64,000 nt of DNA from assembly GCF_023094165.1 (NCBI RefSeq), contig NZ_JALMDK010000015.1, positions 124,001 to 188,000 on the forward strand, in the 5' to 3' direction. The position numbers and the translations under genes are program-made. The notes beneath the pieces were generated by a model. That model worked only from the letters and a program-made list of their open reading frames with translations. It was not told the DNA's origin and did not search any database. Source of the stretch: Crossiella sp. S99.2. GTDB lineage: Bacteria; Actinomycetota; Actinomycetes; Mycobacteriales; Pseudonocardiaceae. Shown in pieces: positions 56,874 to 64,000 of the stretch. The stretch's first letter is position 1; the number at the start of each line of letters is the position of its first letter.

Positions 56874-58628
56874 ATGTCAGAACCCGATTCGCCGCGCTGG
56901 CAGCACACCCGCGTGCTGTGGCACTTCGTGCGGCCGCACCGCCGGACACTGTTATTGGGCCTGGTGCTGGGCCTGGGCACCACCGGGGCCACGCTGGCCA
57001 CGCCACTGGTCACCAAGGGGGTGCTGGACGGTCTCGCCGTGTCCGCGCCGATCCTGCCCGCGGTCGCGCTGCTGGTCAGCCTGCTGCTGGTGGGCGCGGG
57101 ACTGGGGCTGGCGCAGTGGATCCTGCTCGGCAGACTGGCCGAGCGGATCGTGCTGGACGCCCGCAGCACCATGGTGCACCGGCTGTTCCGGGTCCGGGTC
57201 GGCGAACTGGCCAACCGCCCCAGCGGCGAGCTGGTCACCAGGGTCACCTCGGACACGGTGCTGCTGCGTGAGGCGGCCACCGACAGCGTGGTCAACTTCG
57301 TCAACGGCGCGGTCGCGCTGGCCGGCGCGCTGATCCTGATGGGCGTGCTCGACTGGGTGCTGCTCACCGGCACCGTCATCGTGCTCATCGTGGTCGGCAC
57401 CGTGGTGGCGATCCTGATGTCCCCGCTGGCCGACGCCCAGCGCAACGCCCAGGCCGCGGTCGGCAGGCTCGGCGGCGTGCTCGAAGGCGCGCTGCGGGCC
57501 ATCCGCACGGTCAAGGCCAGCCGGGCCGAGGCCAGGGAAAGCACCCGGATCCTCACCGAGGCCAAGGAATCCGCGCGGCAGAGCGTGCGCGCGGTGCGGA
57601 TCGAAGCGGTCGCCTGGACCACCGCGAGCTGGGGCATCCAGCTCGCCATCCTGCTGATCCTGGCCCTGGGCGCCTGGCGGGTCAGCTCCGGCGCGCTGCC
57701 GGTCTCCAGCCTGGTCGCCTTCCTGCTCTACGCCTTCCAGGTGATGGAGCCGGTGTCCACGCTGACCCGGACCTTCACCCAGCTCCAGTCCGGCATCGCC
57801 GCCGCGGCCCGGATCAAGGAGATCGAGAACCTCTCCATCGAGCAGACCGAGCCGCTGGCCCGTGAGCCTGAGCCCGCCGCGCAGGCCCCCGTGCTCTCCT
57901 TCCGCGAGGTCACCGCCCGCTACGCCCCCGGCGCGCCACCCGCGCTGGACGGCGTCAGCCTGGACATCCCACGCACCGGGCACACCGCCATCGTCGGCCC
58001 CTCCGGCTCCGGCAAGACCACGATGTTCTCCCTGATGCTGCGCTTCCTGCAGCCCGAACACGGTGAGCTGGCGCTGGACGGCACCGGCTACGAGCAGTGG
58101 TCGCTGGCCGAGGTCCGCAGGCGGATCGTCTACGTCGAACAGGACACCCCGCTGCTGCCCGGAACGCTCCGGGAGAACCTCCAGTACACCCACCCCGGCG
58201 CGACCGAGGCGGAGCTGTGGACCGCGCTGGAGGCGGTGCAGCTGGCCGAACGGGCCCGCACGCTGCCGGACGGCCTGGACACCGTGCTCTCCGGCTCGGT
58301 GGTCTCCGGCGGCGAGCGCCAGCGCATCGCCCTGGCCCGCGCCCTGGTCAGCGACCCGGAGATCCTGCTGCTGGACGAGGCCACCGCCCAGCTGGACGGG
58401 CTGACCGAGGCCGCGGTGCAGGACGTGATCGCCAGGGTGGCCCGCCACGGTGCGGTGGTCACCATCGCGCACCGGCTCTCCACCGTGCTCGACGCCGACC
58501 AGATCCTGTTGCTGGACAAGGGCAAACGGCGTGCCCTGGGCAACCACGCCCACCTCCTGGAAAACGACGAGCTCTACCGGGACCTGGTGGCCGCGCTGCG
58601 GATCGCACCGGTGACCAGCGCCGCCTGA
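56874..58628 (+). CDS. ABC exporter (type IV, half-transporter)
   Basis: A 584-residue homodimeric exporter: six transmembrane helices (about 25-310) fused to an ATPase. Walker A GPSGSGKTT (375-383), signature VSGGERQRIALARAL (about 475), Walker B ILLLDEATAQLD (about 500) and H-loop IAHRL are complete. The family exports drugs, peptides or lipids. The promoter holds a TetR-type palindrome shared with the divergent repressor, so the substrate probably induces it. Confidence 0.95.
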   Translation: MSEPDSPRWQHTRVLWHFVRPHRRTLLLGLVLGLGTTGATLATPLVTKGVLDGLAVSAPILPAVALLVSLLLVGAGLGLAQWILLGRLAERIVLDARSTMVHRLFRVRVGELANRPSGELVTRVTSDTVLLREAATDSVVNFVNGAVALAGALILMGVLDWVLLTGTVIVLIVVGTVVAILMSPLADAQRNAQAAVGRLGGVLEGALRAIRTVKASRAEARESTRILTEAKESARQSVRAVRIEAVAWTTASWGIQLAILLILALGAWRVSSGALPVSSLVAFLLYAFQVMEPVSTLTRTFTQLQSGIAAAARIKEIENLSIEQTEPLAREPEPAAQAPVLSFREVTARYAPGAPPALDGVSLDIPRTGHTAIVGPSGSGKTTMFSLMLRFLQPEHGELALDGTGYEQWSLAEVRRRIVYVEQDTPLLPGTLRENLQYTHPGATEAELWTALEAVQLAERARTLPDGLDTVLSGSVVSGGERQRIALARALVSDPEILLLDEATAQLDGLTEAAVQDVIARVARHGAVVTIAHRLSTVLDADQILLLDKGKRRALGNHAHLLENDELYRDLVAALRIAPVTSAA

Positions 58629-58632
58629 CCGG

Positions 58633-59496
58633 TCAGCCGCGGGGCAGCGAGGATCCCGCGGCCACCCCGGCGAAATCCGTGGACACGGCCAGGTCACGCA
58701 GGTCGGCCAGCTCCTGCGTGACCTCGGCCAGGTGCCCCTCGATATCGGCCACGCAGGAGCTGCCCAGCGGCAGCCTGGCCGGCAGCACCTCCCGGTCGGT
58801 GACGGCGAGGATGACCTCCGCAGCCTTCACCGGATCGCCCTCCTGGGCGTGGTTGGTGTCATCGGCCCAGTCCCGCATGACCCCGCCGGATGCCGCGTAG
58901 TCCTCGATCACGGTGGCCGAGCGGACCAGCGAGCTGGCGTCCAGGAAATCGGTGCGGAACGGCCCCGGCTGCACCGAGGTGACCTGCACGCCCAGCGGCG
59001 CCAGCTCCAGCCGCAGCGCCTCGGAGAAGCCCTCGACGGCGAACTTGGTCGCGCAGTAGGCGCCCCAGCCTGCCCAGCTCACCACGCCACCGACCGAGCT
59101 GAGGTTGAGGATCTTGCCCGAGCGCTGGGCCCGGAACACCGGCAGCAGCGCGCGGGTGACCGCCAGCAATCCGAAGACGTTGGTGTCGAAGACCGCCCGC
59201 ACCTCGGCGTCGCTCACCTCCTCCACCGTGCCGAGCAGCCCGCGTCCGGCGTTGTTGACCAGCACGTCGATCCGGCCGAATCGCGCCAGCCCGGCCGCGA
59301 CCGCCTGCCGCGCCGCATCCTCGTCCGTGACGTCCAGCTGTACCGGCAGCAGCCGCTCGGCAAAGCCGGGCAGTGCCGCGGCGACCGCCGCGGTGTCGCG
59401 GGCGGTGGCGATCACCGAGTCACCGCGCTCCAGCGCCTGCCGGGCGATCTCCAGGCCGAAGCCCCGCGACGCGCCGGTGATGAACCACGTGGTCAT
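58633..59496 (-). CDS. Short-chain dehydrogenase/reductase
   Basis: A 287-residue classical SDR. The cofactor loop is TGASRGFGLEIA, the structural motif NNAG (VLVNNAGRGLLG), and the catalytic Ser, Tyr and Lys are in LNLSSVGG and YCATK. The ATG at 59496 is preceded by GGGAG. It diverges from an XRE regulator gene with repeated GGGAC/GTCCC elements between them, an arrangement common for XRE-SDR pairs. The substrate is unknown. Confidence 0.92.
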   Translation of the reverse strand: MTTWFITGASRGFGLEIARQALERGDSVIATARDTAAVAAALPGFAERLLPVQLDVTDEDAARQAVAAGLARFGRIDVLVNNAGRGLLGTVEEVSDAEVRAVFDTNVFGLLAVTRALLPVFRAQRSGKILNLSSVGGVVSWAGWGAYCATKFAVEGFSEALRLELAPLGVQVTSVQPGPFRTDFLDASSLVRSATVIEDYAASGGVMRDWADDTNHAQEGDPVKAAEVILAVTDREVLPARLPLGSSCVADIEGHLAEVTQELADLRDLAVSTDFAGVAAGSSLPRG

Positions 59497-59561
59497 TGCT
59501 GTGCTCCCAAGGTCGTTGTCCTCTGCTGCCAACGACTCTGCCGACTTCGCTGGGGCCTATC

Positions 59562-59600
59562 CAGGGACTGTTTGTCCCTGGGACTCCCCGTCCCTGGGAC
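59562..59600. promoter_or_regulatory. Repeated GTCCCTGGGAC elements between SDR and XRE genes
   Basis: CAGGGAC-N5-GTCCCTG (59562-59580) is a perfect inverted repeat, and GTCCCTGGGAC (59590-59600) repeats the half-site, giving three or four GGGAC boxes in 39 bp. This is a likely multi-site operator for the adjacent XRE regulator. Confidence 0.65.
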
Positions 59601-59645
59601 TGGCAGTACCAGGCAAGCGAGCCCGCCGACGGTCACAATGGGCCC

Positions 59646-60530
59646 ATGGACCGCACCCCCTCCGCAGGCGCCGCACTCGGCGAATACCTGCGCGCCTGCC
59701 GCTCGCGGGTGGACCCGGTGGCGCGCGGTTTACCCGAGGACGGCCGCCGGCGCCGGGTGCCCGGCCTGCGCCGCGAGGAACTGGCCCAGCTGGCGGGCGT
59801 GAGCGTGGACTACCTGGTCCGGCTCGAACAGGGCCGCACCCGCAACGTCTCCCGCGCCGTGCTGGACGCCCTGGCCAGGGCGCTGGACCTGCGCCAGGAC
59901 GAACACGCCTACCTGCTGCGCATCGCCGAACCGGTGCACGCGCCGGGAACCCGCGCCGCCACCGCGTCGGTCCGCCCGCAGACCCAGCAGATCCTCGACG
60001 GCCTGCAGGGCCTGCCCGCACTGGTGCTGGGCCGGCGGATGGAGGTGCTGGCCTGGAACAACCTCGCCGCCGCGCTCTACCTCGACTTCGCCCGGCTGCC
60101 GCCTGCCCAGCGCAACCTGCTCCGGCTGACCTTCCTGGATCCCGAGATCCGCTCGCGGCTGCGGAACTGGGACGAGGTCGTGCGCGACTGCGTGGCCTAC
60201 CTGCGGGAGGACGCCTCCCGGTACCCGGACGACCCCAAACTGGCCGCGCTGGTCGGTGAACTGTCGCTGAAGGACCCGGATTTCCGCCGCTGGTGGGCAG
60301 ATCACCGGGTGCGCGCGCAGATGCACGGCCGCAAGACCCTGGAACACCCGATCGCCGGCCCGCTGACGCTGAACTACCAGGCCATGGAACTGCGGGACGC
60401 CACAGACCAGAAACTCATCGTCTACACCGCCGAACCCGGCTCCCGCTCCGCCGAGGCCCTGCGCTTCCTGGCCAATTGGGCAACGGATTCAGCCCTCAGC
60501 GAGATCCCGGTCCACGAGCGGCCCAGCTGA
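59646..60530 (+). CDS. XRE regulator with MmyB-like ligand domain
   Basis: A 294-residue regulator. The HTH (about 12-90; RRVPGLRREELAQLAGVSVDYLVRLEQGRTRNVS) is the MmyB type, followed by a PAS-like MmyB ligand-binding domain (LGRRMEVLAWNNLAAALY; DPEIRSRLRNWDEVVRDCVAYLR; LTLNYQAMELRDATDQKLIVYTAEPGS). Some relatives bind fatty acids. It diverges from an SDR gene that it probably controls. I took ATG 59646; upstream codons lie in the repeat region. Confidence 0.93.
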   Translation: MDRTPSAGAALGEYLRACRSRVDPVARGLPEDGRRRRVPGLRREELAQLAGVSVDYLVRLEQGRTRNVSRAVLDALARALDLRQDEHAYLLRIAEPVHAPGTRAATASVRPQTQQILDGLQGLPALVLGRRMEVLAWNNLAAALYLDFARLPPAQRNLLRLTFLDPEIRSRLRNWDEVVRDCVAYLREDASRYPDDPKLAALVGELSLKDPDFRRWWADHRVRAQMHGRKTLEHPIAGPLTLNYQAMELRDATDQKLIVYTAEPGSRSAEALRFLANWATDSALSEIPVHERPS

Positions 60531-60555
60531 CTCCACCACTGGCAGCATCGATCCC

Positions 60556-61425
60556 ATGTCCCGTGCGACCCTGCCCAGCGGCATCGAGCTGGCCTACGAA
60601 ACCCACGGCGCCGCAACCGATCCGGCACTGCTGCTGATCGCGGGCCAGCTGGCCCAGCTGACCGCCTGGGACGACCGGCTCGTCGAGCTGCTCGCGGCCC
60701 AGGGCTTCTTCGTCATCCGCTTCGACAACCGCGACGTCGGCCTGTCCACCGGAGTCCCCGACACCCCCGCCCCGGACTTCCCGGCGATCGTGGCAGGCGA
60801 CCACCGCACCGTCCCGTACTCCCTGGATGACATGGCCGCCGACGCGGTCGGCCTGCTGGACCACCTGGGCATCGGCGCCGCGCACCTGCTGGGCGCCTCG
60901 ATGGGCGGCATGATCGCCCAGCTGATCGCGATCAACTACCCCGGCCGCGCGCTCAGCCTGTGTTCGATCATGTCCAGCACCGGCGATCGCACCGTCGGCC
61001 AGAGCCGCCCGGACACGGCCGCGTTCCTGCAACGCCCCAGCCCCAGTACCCGCGAGGACATCATCGAACACGGCGCCCAGGCCGGCCTGGCGATCTCCTC
61101 GACCCGCCTCGGCGTGACCGAGGCGGACATGCGAGCTGTGTCCACCGCCGCCTACGACCGCGCCTACCGCCCAGCCGACGGCGCCCGCCAACTCGCCGCG
61201 ATCTGGTCCGCCCCACCCCGCACCAAGGCATTGACCAGCATCAACATCCCCACCCTGGTAATCCACGGAATCGACGACCCACTGATCGACGTCAGCGGCG
61301 GAAAAGCCACCGCAGCCGCCATCCCCGGCGCCACCCTCACCCTCATCCCCGACCTGCGCCACGACCTACCCCGCCCGATCTGGCCCTGGATCGTCGAAGA
61401 GATCACCGCAAACACCCGCCGCTAA
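60556..61425 (+). CDS. Alpha/beta hydrolase (RdmC/proline-iminopeptidase-like)
   Basis: A 289-residue hydrolase. The nucleophile elbow is GASMGGMIA (Ser about 115), the acid HGIDDPLI and the His LRHDLP. The sequence LLLIAGQLAQLTAWDD and FFVIRFDNRDVGLST matches the RdmC/DnrP methylesterase group, which act on polyketide methyl esters, or simple esterases. It overlaps the convergent kptA gene by 4 bp and follows the XRE gene by 25 bp. Confidence 0.9.
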   Translation: MSRATLPSGIELAYETHGAATDPALLLIAGQLAQLTAWDDRLVELLAAQGFFVIRFDNRDVGLSTGVPDTPAPDFPAIVAGDHRTVPYSLDDMAADAVGLLDHLGIGAAHLLGASMGGMIAQLIAINYPGRALSLCSIMSSTGDRTVGQSRPDTAAFLQRPSPSTREDIIEHGAQAGLAISSTRLGVTEADMRAVSTAAYDRAYRPADGARQLAAIWSAPPRTKALTSINIPTLVIHGIDDPLIDVSGGKATAAAIPGATLTLIPDLRHDLPRPIWPWIVEEITANTRR

Positions 61426-61976
61426 GCCAGATCCGCCCATCCCAGGTACTCCGGCGGCACCCCATCCGTCAGCCACACCCCATTCGCGCTGACGTAGAAC
61501 ACCCGCCGCTGGGCGACCATCCGCGCCGCATCCACCCGCAACACCACGGGCCTGCCCCGCCGCGCGCCCACCCGGACCGCGGTCTCCTCAGCGGCGGACA
61601 GGTGCACGTGATGTCGTCGCATCGGCCGCAACCCTTCCCGCCGAATGGCCGCCAACGCGGCTGCCACGGTCCCGTGGAAGAGCACCGCGGGCGGTACAGC
61701 CACCGGTAGCGCCAGCTCCACCGCGACCGAATGCCCCTGACTGGCCCGGATCAACATCCCGCTGTCGTCAAAGGCAAACCGCCGCTTGTCATTCCGCGCG
61801 ACAACTTCGGCCAGCTCATCCCGGCTGACCCGGAACCCGTGCCGCGCCAACGCGGTGAGCAACTCCGCGACGGAAACCCAGCCCCCGTCGCCCAACTCCA
61901 GCCCGATCTCCTCGGGCGCGTGCCGCAGGTGCCGCGACAGTCGCTTGGACACCTGAACCATCTGCTTCTCATTCAT
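61422..61976 (-). CDS. kptA: RNA 2'-phosphotransferase (Tpt1/KptA family)
   Basis: A 184-residue enzyme that transfers a 2'-phosphate from RNA to NAD, releasing ADP-ribose cyclic phosphate. Family residues are visible: RLSRHLRHAPE (first Arg-His-x-x-Arg), GGWVSVAELLTA, IRASQGHSV, LFHGTVAAALAAI and RRHHVHLSA. Bacteria lack tRNA splicing that makes 2'-phosphates, so the cell role is unclear (repair or modification of damaged RNA has been proposed). It diverges from an FMN split-barrel gene. Confidence 0.92.
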   Translation of the reverse strand: MNEKQMVQVSKRLSRHLRHAPEEIGLELGDGGWVSVAELLTALARHGFRVSRDELAEVVARNDKRRFAFDDSGMLIRASQGHSVAVELALPVAVPPAVLFHGTVAAALAAIRREGLRPMRRHHVHLSAAEETAVRVGARRGRPVVLRVDAARMVAQRRVFYVSANGVWLTDGVPPEYLGWADLA

Positions 61977-62051
61977 GTCCGGACAAGTGAACCCCGCGAC
62001 CCCGTCAACCACCCACAGACTTATCCCATCGTCTGACCGGAAGTTGCAGGC

Positions 62052-62063
62052 ATATCGGGATAT
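62052..62063. promoter_or_regulatory. Palindrome ATATC-GG-GATAT between kptA and split-barrel gene
   Basis: A perfect 5-bp inverted repeat in an AT-rich patch (CATATCGGGATATATAAGG) of the 194-bp divergent space. It may be an operator or a -10 region for either gene. Confidence 0.4.
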
Positions 62064-62170
62064 ATAAGGAGCACTCCCAAACCAAGTCCCCGCCTGACAC
62101 GATCGAGTAATTCGGCCCCCACACCCCACGGAGCCGCGCACCCCGCCCCCACCCCGACGAGGAGAGCCCC

Positions 62171-62584
62171 GTGCCCATGCCCGTCCAGGACCGCATCGAG
62201 TTCCTGGCCGCTCCCCGAGTCGCCATCCTCGCCGTGACCAGGGAAAACCGCGGCCCCCTCGCCATCCCGGTCTGGTATGACTACCGGGACGGCGAGGTAC
62301 TGGTCTGGACCCGGTCCAGCTCCCGCAAAGCAATCCTGATCCGCAAAGCCGGCCGCTTCACCCTGGCGGTGCAACACCCGGAACCGCCCTACGGCTACGT
62401 CACCGTCGAAGGCCCCGTGACAACCTGGCAACAGACCCCACCCCGCGCCGAGTTGATCCGCCTGGTCACCCGCTACCTACCGGCGGACGCGGCGGCCGAT
62501 TTCGTCGACAACACCCAAACCCCGGACGCAGTCCTCTTGGGAATGCGCCCGGAGTCCTGGATCAGCGGCTCCCCAGCCAGTTGA
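62171..62584 (+). CDS. FMN/F420 split-barrel (PNPOx-like) protein
   Basis: A 137-residue protein of the PNPOx superfamily: RVAILAVTRENRGPLAIPVWYDYRDGEVLVWTRSSSRKAILIRKAGRFTLAVQ and YVTVEGPV. Such small proteins often bind F420 or FMN. GTG 62171 follows GAGGAGAG by five bases; ATG 62177 is further away. The gene overlaps the convergent ThuA-like gene by 23 bp. Confidence 0.85.
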   Translation: MPMPVQDRIEFLAAPRVAILAVTRENRGPLAIPVWYDYRDGEVLVWTRSSSRKAILIRKAGRFTLAVQHPEPPYGYVTVEGPVTTWQQTPPRAELIRLVTRYLPADAAADFVDNTQTPDAVLLGMRPESWISGSPAS

Positions 62585-63395
62585 GCCCGTCAATGAGGAA
62601 CTTGTTCTGGGTCTCACTGGCAAACGTCGAGGACAACGGCCGGTTGTTCGGGTAGTCCATCGCATTGTGCCCGAAGTTCGCGTACAACACCCGATAGTTC
62701 TTGTTGGTCCAGATAATCGGGTAGTACCCAGAACGCCAAGTCTGATTCGGATCAGTCCCCAGCGGGAAACTCGAAGGATCAACCGAAGCCAGAATCTGGA
62801 TGTTCGGATTCTGCCGAAGGTCATTGGTCCAGCTGTACCACTCACTCACCGACGAGGTGAACGTCGCAGGCAACCCAGCCGTAGCCGGATGCGACCGATT
62901 CTCCACCTTCAACTTTGCGGTGGTCGGCCCCCAGGTGTTGTTCTTGAACCGCCCAGTCCCCAGCAGCGTGTTGTGGTACCAGTTCCACCCGCCGGGATTG
63001 TCGTTGTAGGCAGCCACATGGAACCCCAGCCAGCCACCACCCCGCTCCACATACCGCTGGAACCCACTACGCTGCGCCGCAGACCCAGGCAAAGCATCCA
63101 GGAAAAGAACAACCTGGTACTGGTTCAACGCCCCGTCATTGGCCAAAATATTCCAGTCAGTACTGGCGGTATACGAGAAGTTGTGCTGCGTAGCCATCCG
63201 CGAAAACCAAGGATTGGCCTCCTTGACAAACGCGATATGAGCCGCATCCCAAGTCCCCTGATACAACCCCAACACCTTGTACCGAGGCGCGGCCGGCGCC
63301 GCACTACCCCCTTGCGTGGGAACCAACACAAGAGCCACCAACGCCACAAGCAACGCAAGCACCTGCGTCACCCGGGCACGCCTGCCGTTGGACAT
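62562..63395 (-). CDS. Secreted ThuA-like domain protein
   Basis: A 277-residue exported protein. The signal peptide runs to about residue 35 (VPTQGGSAAPA). The ThuA-like (class I glutamine-amidotransferase-related) fold shows GLYQGTWDAAHIAFVKEANPWF, VLFLDALPGSA, GFQRYVERGGGWLGFHVAAYN and YPIIWTNKNYRVLYANFGHNAMDY. The family is linked to trehalose or glycoside use. ATG 63395 has GGAAGAGGA upstream. Third-position GC is lower than in most neighbours. Confidence 0.85.
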   Translation of the reverse strand: MSNGRRARVTQVLALLVALVALVLVPTQGGSAAPAAPRYKVLGLYQGTWDAAHIAFVKEANPWFSRMATQHNFSYTASTDWNILANDGALNQYQVVLFLDALPGSAAQRSGFQRYVERGGGWLGFHVAAYNDNPGGWNWYHNTLLGTGRFKNNTWGPTTAKLKVENRSHPATAGLPATFTSSVSEWYSWTNDLRQNPNIQILASVDPSSFPLGTDPNQTWRSGYYPIIWTNKNYRVLYANFGHNAMDYPNNRPLSSTFASETQNKFLIDGLNWLGSR

Positions 63396-63574
63396 GCCGA
63401 TCCTCTTCCTGTTCCAGGGCGGTGAGAACAGAGTCATGGCGACGGGATCGTGGCCGGCCAACGGCAGTGGGAAGGCAGCCGTCCACGCCCTCAACGGTAA
63501 CCGCGTGATCGGTCCAGCTGAACAGCCGTTAGTAGGGATACTTTCCGAACAGAGCCGTCAGCCCAACGCCCCGG

Positions 63575-64000
63575 TCAGCGCTTCCGGGCGACGCCGACGC
63601 GCACGGCCGACTGGTTCGGCGTGGCGAAGCGCGGCTCGCCTGCCGCGCGATCGCCGTCCTCAGGGCGCCAGAGCTGGGCCCAGGTCAGCCCGGGGGACAA
63701 CAGCTCGAAGTCCCCGAACAGTCCGGCGATCTCGCGCTGGTCCCGGTGGATCACCGGGATACCGGCCAGCGCGTACCGGCGGGCGGCCTCGGCCAGCCCA
63801 GGGACCAGCGCGGCGGGCACCCCGTCCACCGTGGCGTGGGACAGCGCGAGGTAGGAGCCGGTGGCGAGCAGTTCCCGGTATCGCGCCACCGCGATCGGGC
63901 TCATGTCGGCGGCCCCGGTCTGGTCGGGCTGGCGCGCGTCCAGCACTGATACGGCGAGCAACGCGGTTGGTTCGGCCAGGTCAAGCACTCCGGTCTGGCC
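63575..64000 (-). CDS. DUF574/SAM-dependent methyltransferase, C-terminal part
   Basis: The last 141 codons of a gene that continues past the window end. The segment TALLAVSVLD, ARYRELLATGSYLALSHAT and a C-terminal AGLFGDFELLSPGLTWAQLWRPE match the actinomycete S-adenosylmethionine methyltransferase family (PF04672, DUF574). The N-terminal SAM loop is outside the window. Substrate unknown. Confidence 0.82.
   Translation of the reverse strand, partial: GQTGVLDLAEPTALLAVSVLDARQPDQTGAADMSPIAVARYRELLATGSYLALSHATVDGVPAALVPGLAEAARRYALAGIPVIHRDQREIAGLFGDFELLSPGLTWAQLWRPEDGDRAAGEPRFATPNQSAVRVGVARKR

Overview
This is a gene-dense, high-GC window whose content points to an actinomycete of the order Pseudonocardiales (Crossiella, Actinosynnema or Saccharothrix-like; the genus is inference). 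The supporting features are PE/PPE/EspG and EccC-like type VII secretion genes, DUF5753/DUF397 regulator pairs, a deazaflavin (F420) dependent oxidoreductase, many TetR and XRE regulators, GTG and TTG starts, and strong third-position GC bias. No rRNA, tRNA, CRISPR array, insertion sequence or integrase was seen.

Layout. 1-0.9 kb: peroxide-sensing ohrR (cut by the window edge) and ohr. 0.9-3.1 kb: a minus-strand, type VII-like operon of a small protein, a DUF3558 lipoprotein and a PPE-like Gly-rich protein. 3.2-5.7 kb: a cytochrome P450 and a secreted BNR-repeat protein. 6.0-9.9 kb: a compact set of four enzymes (alpha-oxoamine synthase-like PLP enzyme, FemAB/GNAT-like acyltransferase, FMN split-barrel protein, zinc-ribbon methyltransferase), followed by an HTH/NB-ARC regulator; this looks like a small uncharacterised biosynthetic locus. 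12.2-17.4 kb: a giant LuxR (LAL) regulator, a proteinase K-like subtilase and an XRE-type regulator. 17.5-20.0 kb: isochorismate synthase and a short class II DAHP synthase behind two DtxR/IdeR-like iron boxes. 20.1-26.0 kb: GH75 chitosanase, a two-component system, a DUF998 membrane protein, an allene-oxide-cyclase-like secreted protein, a TetR regulator and a secreted lipase. 26.1-29.1 kb: an iron-siderophore ABC uptake operon, again with an iron box upstream. 29.4-35.8 kb: an operon of two tandem EccC-like proteins whose nucleotide-binding motifs are decayed, plus a FUSC-type exporter. 36-38.6 kb: a phosphotransferase-fold protein lacking the catalytic Asp, a nitroreductase-like protein and a secreted M43 metalloprotease. 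38.6-44.7 kb: an accessory-looking stretch with a TetR remnant, a STAND/TPR protein, a GT-B-like protein and an XRE(DUF5753)/DUF397 pair of visibly lower GC. 44.7-46.6 kb: a TetR-controlled two-gene operon with a 21-bp inverted-repeat operator. 46.8-52.6 kb: a GGDEF protein with a decayed EAL domain, a secreted pectinase with a LacI-like operator, and the AdaA-AlkA/Ogt alkylation-repair pair. 52.6-54.7 kb: a PE-PPE-EspG trio. 54.9-64 kb: three TetR regulators, an ABC exporter, an SDR with its XRE regulator, an alpha/beta hydrolase, KptA, an FMN split-barrel protein, a ThuA-like secreted protein and the end of a DUF574 methyltransferase.

How parts work together. Iron control links the aromatic siderophore-precursor genes (17.6-20.0 kb) with siderophore uptake (26.1-29.1 kb), although the remaining siderophore assembly genes are not in the window. 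Type VII secretion genes occur in three separate blocks with no complete secretion core. Several regulators sit next to clear palindromes in the divergent intergenic spaces, giving testable regulator-operator pairs. A 13-bp palindrome (GTCCACAGTGGAC) recurs six times in coding and non-coding DNA. The strongest candidates for something undescribed are the 6.0-11.8 kb enzyme locus and the tandem pseudo-EccC/FUSC operon.
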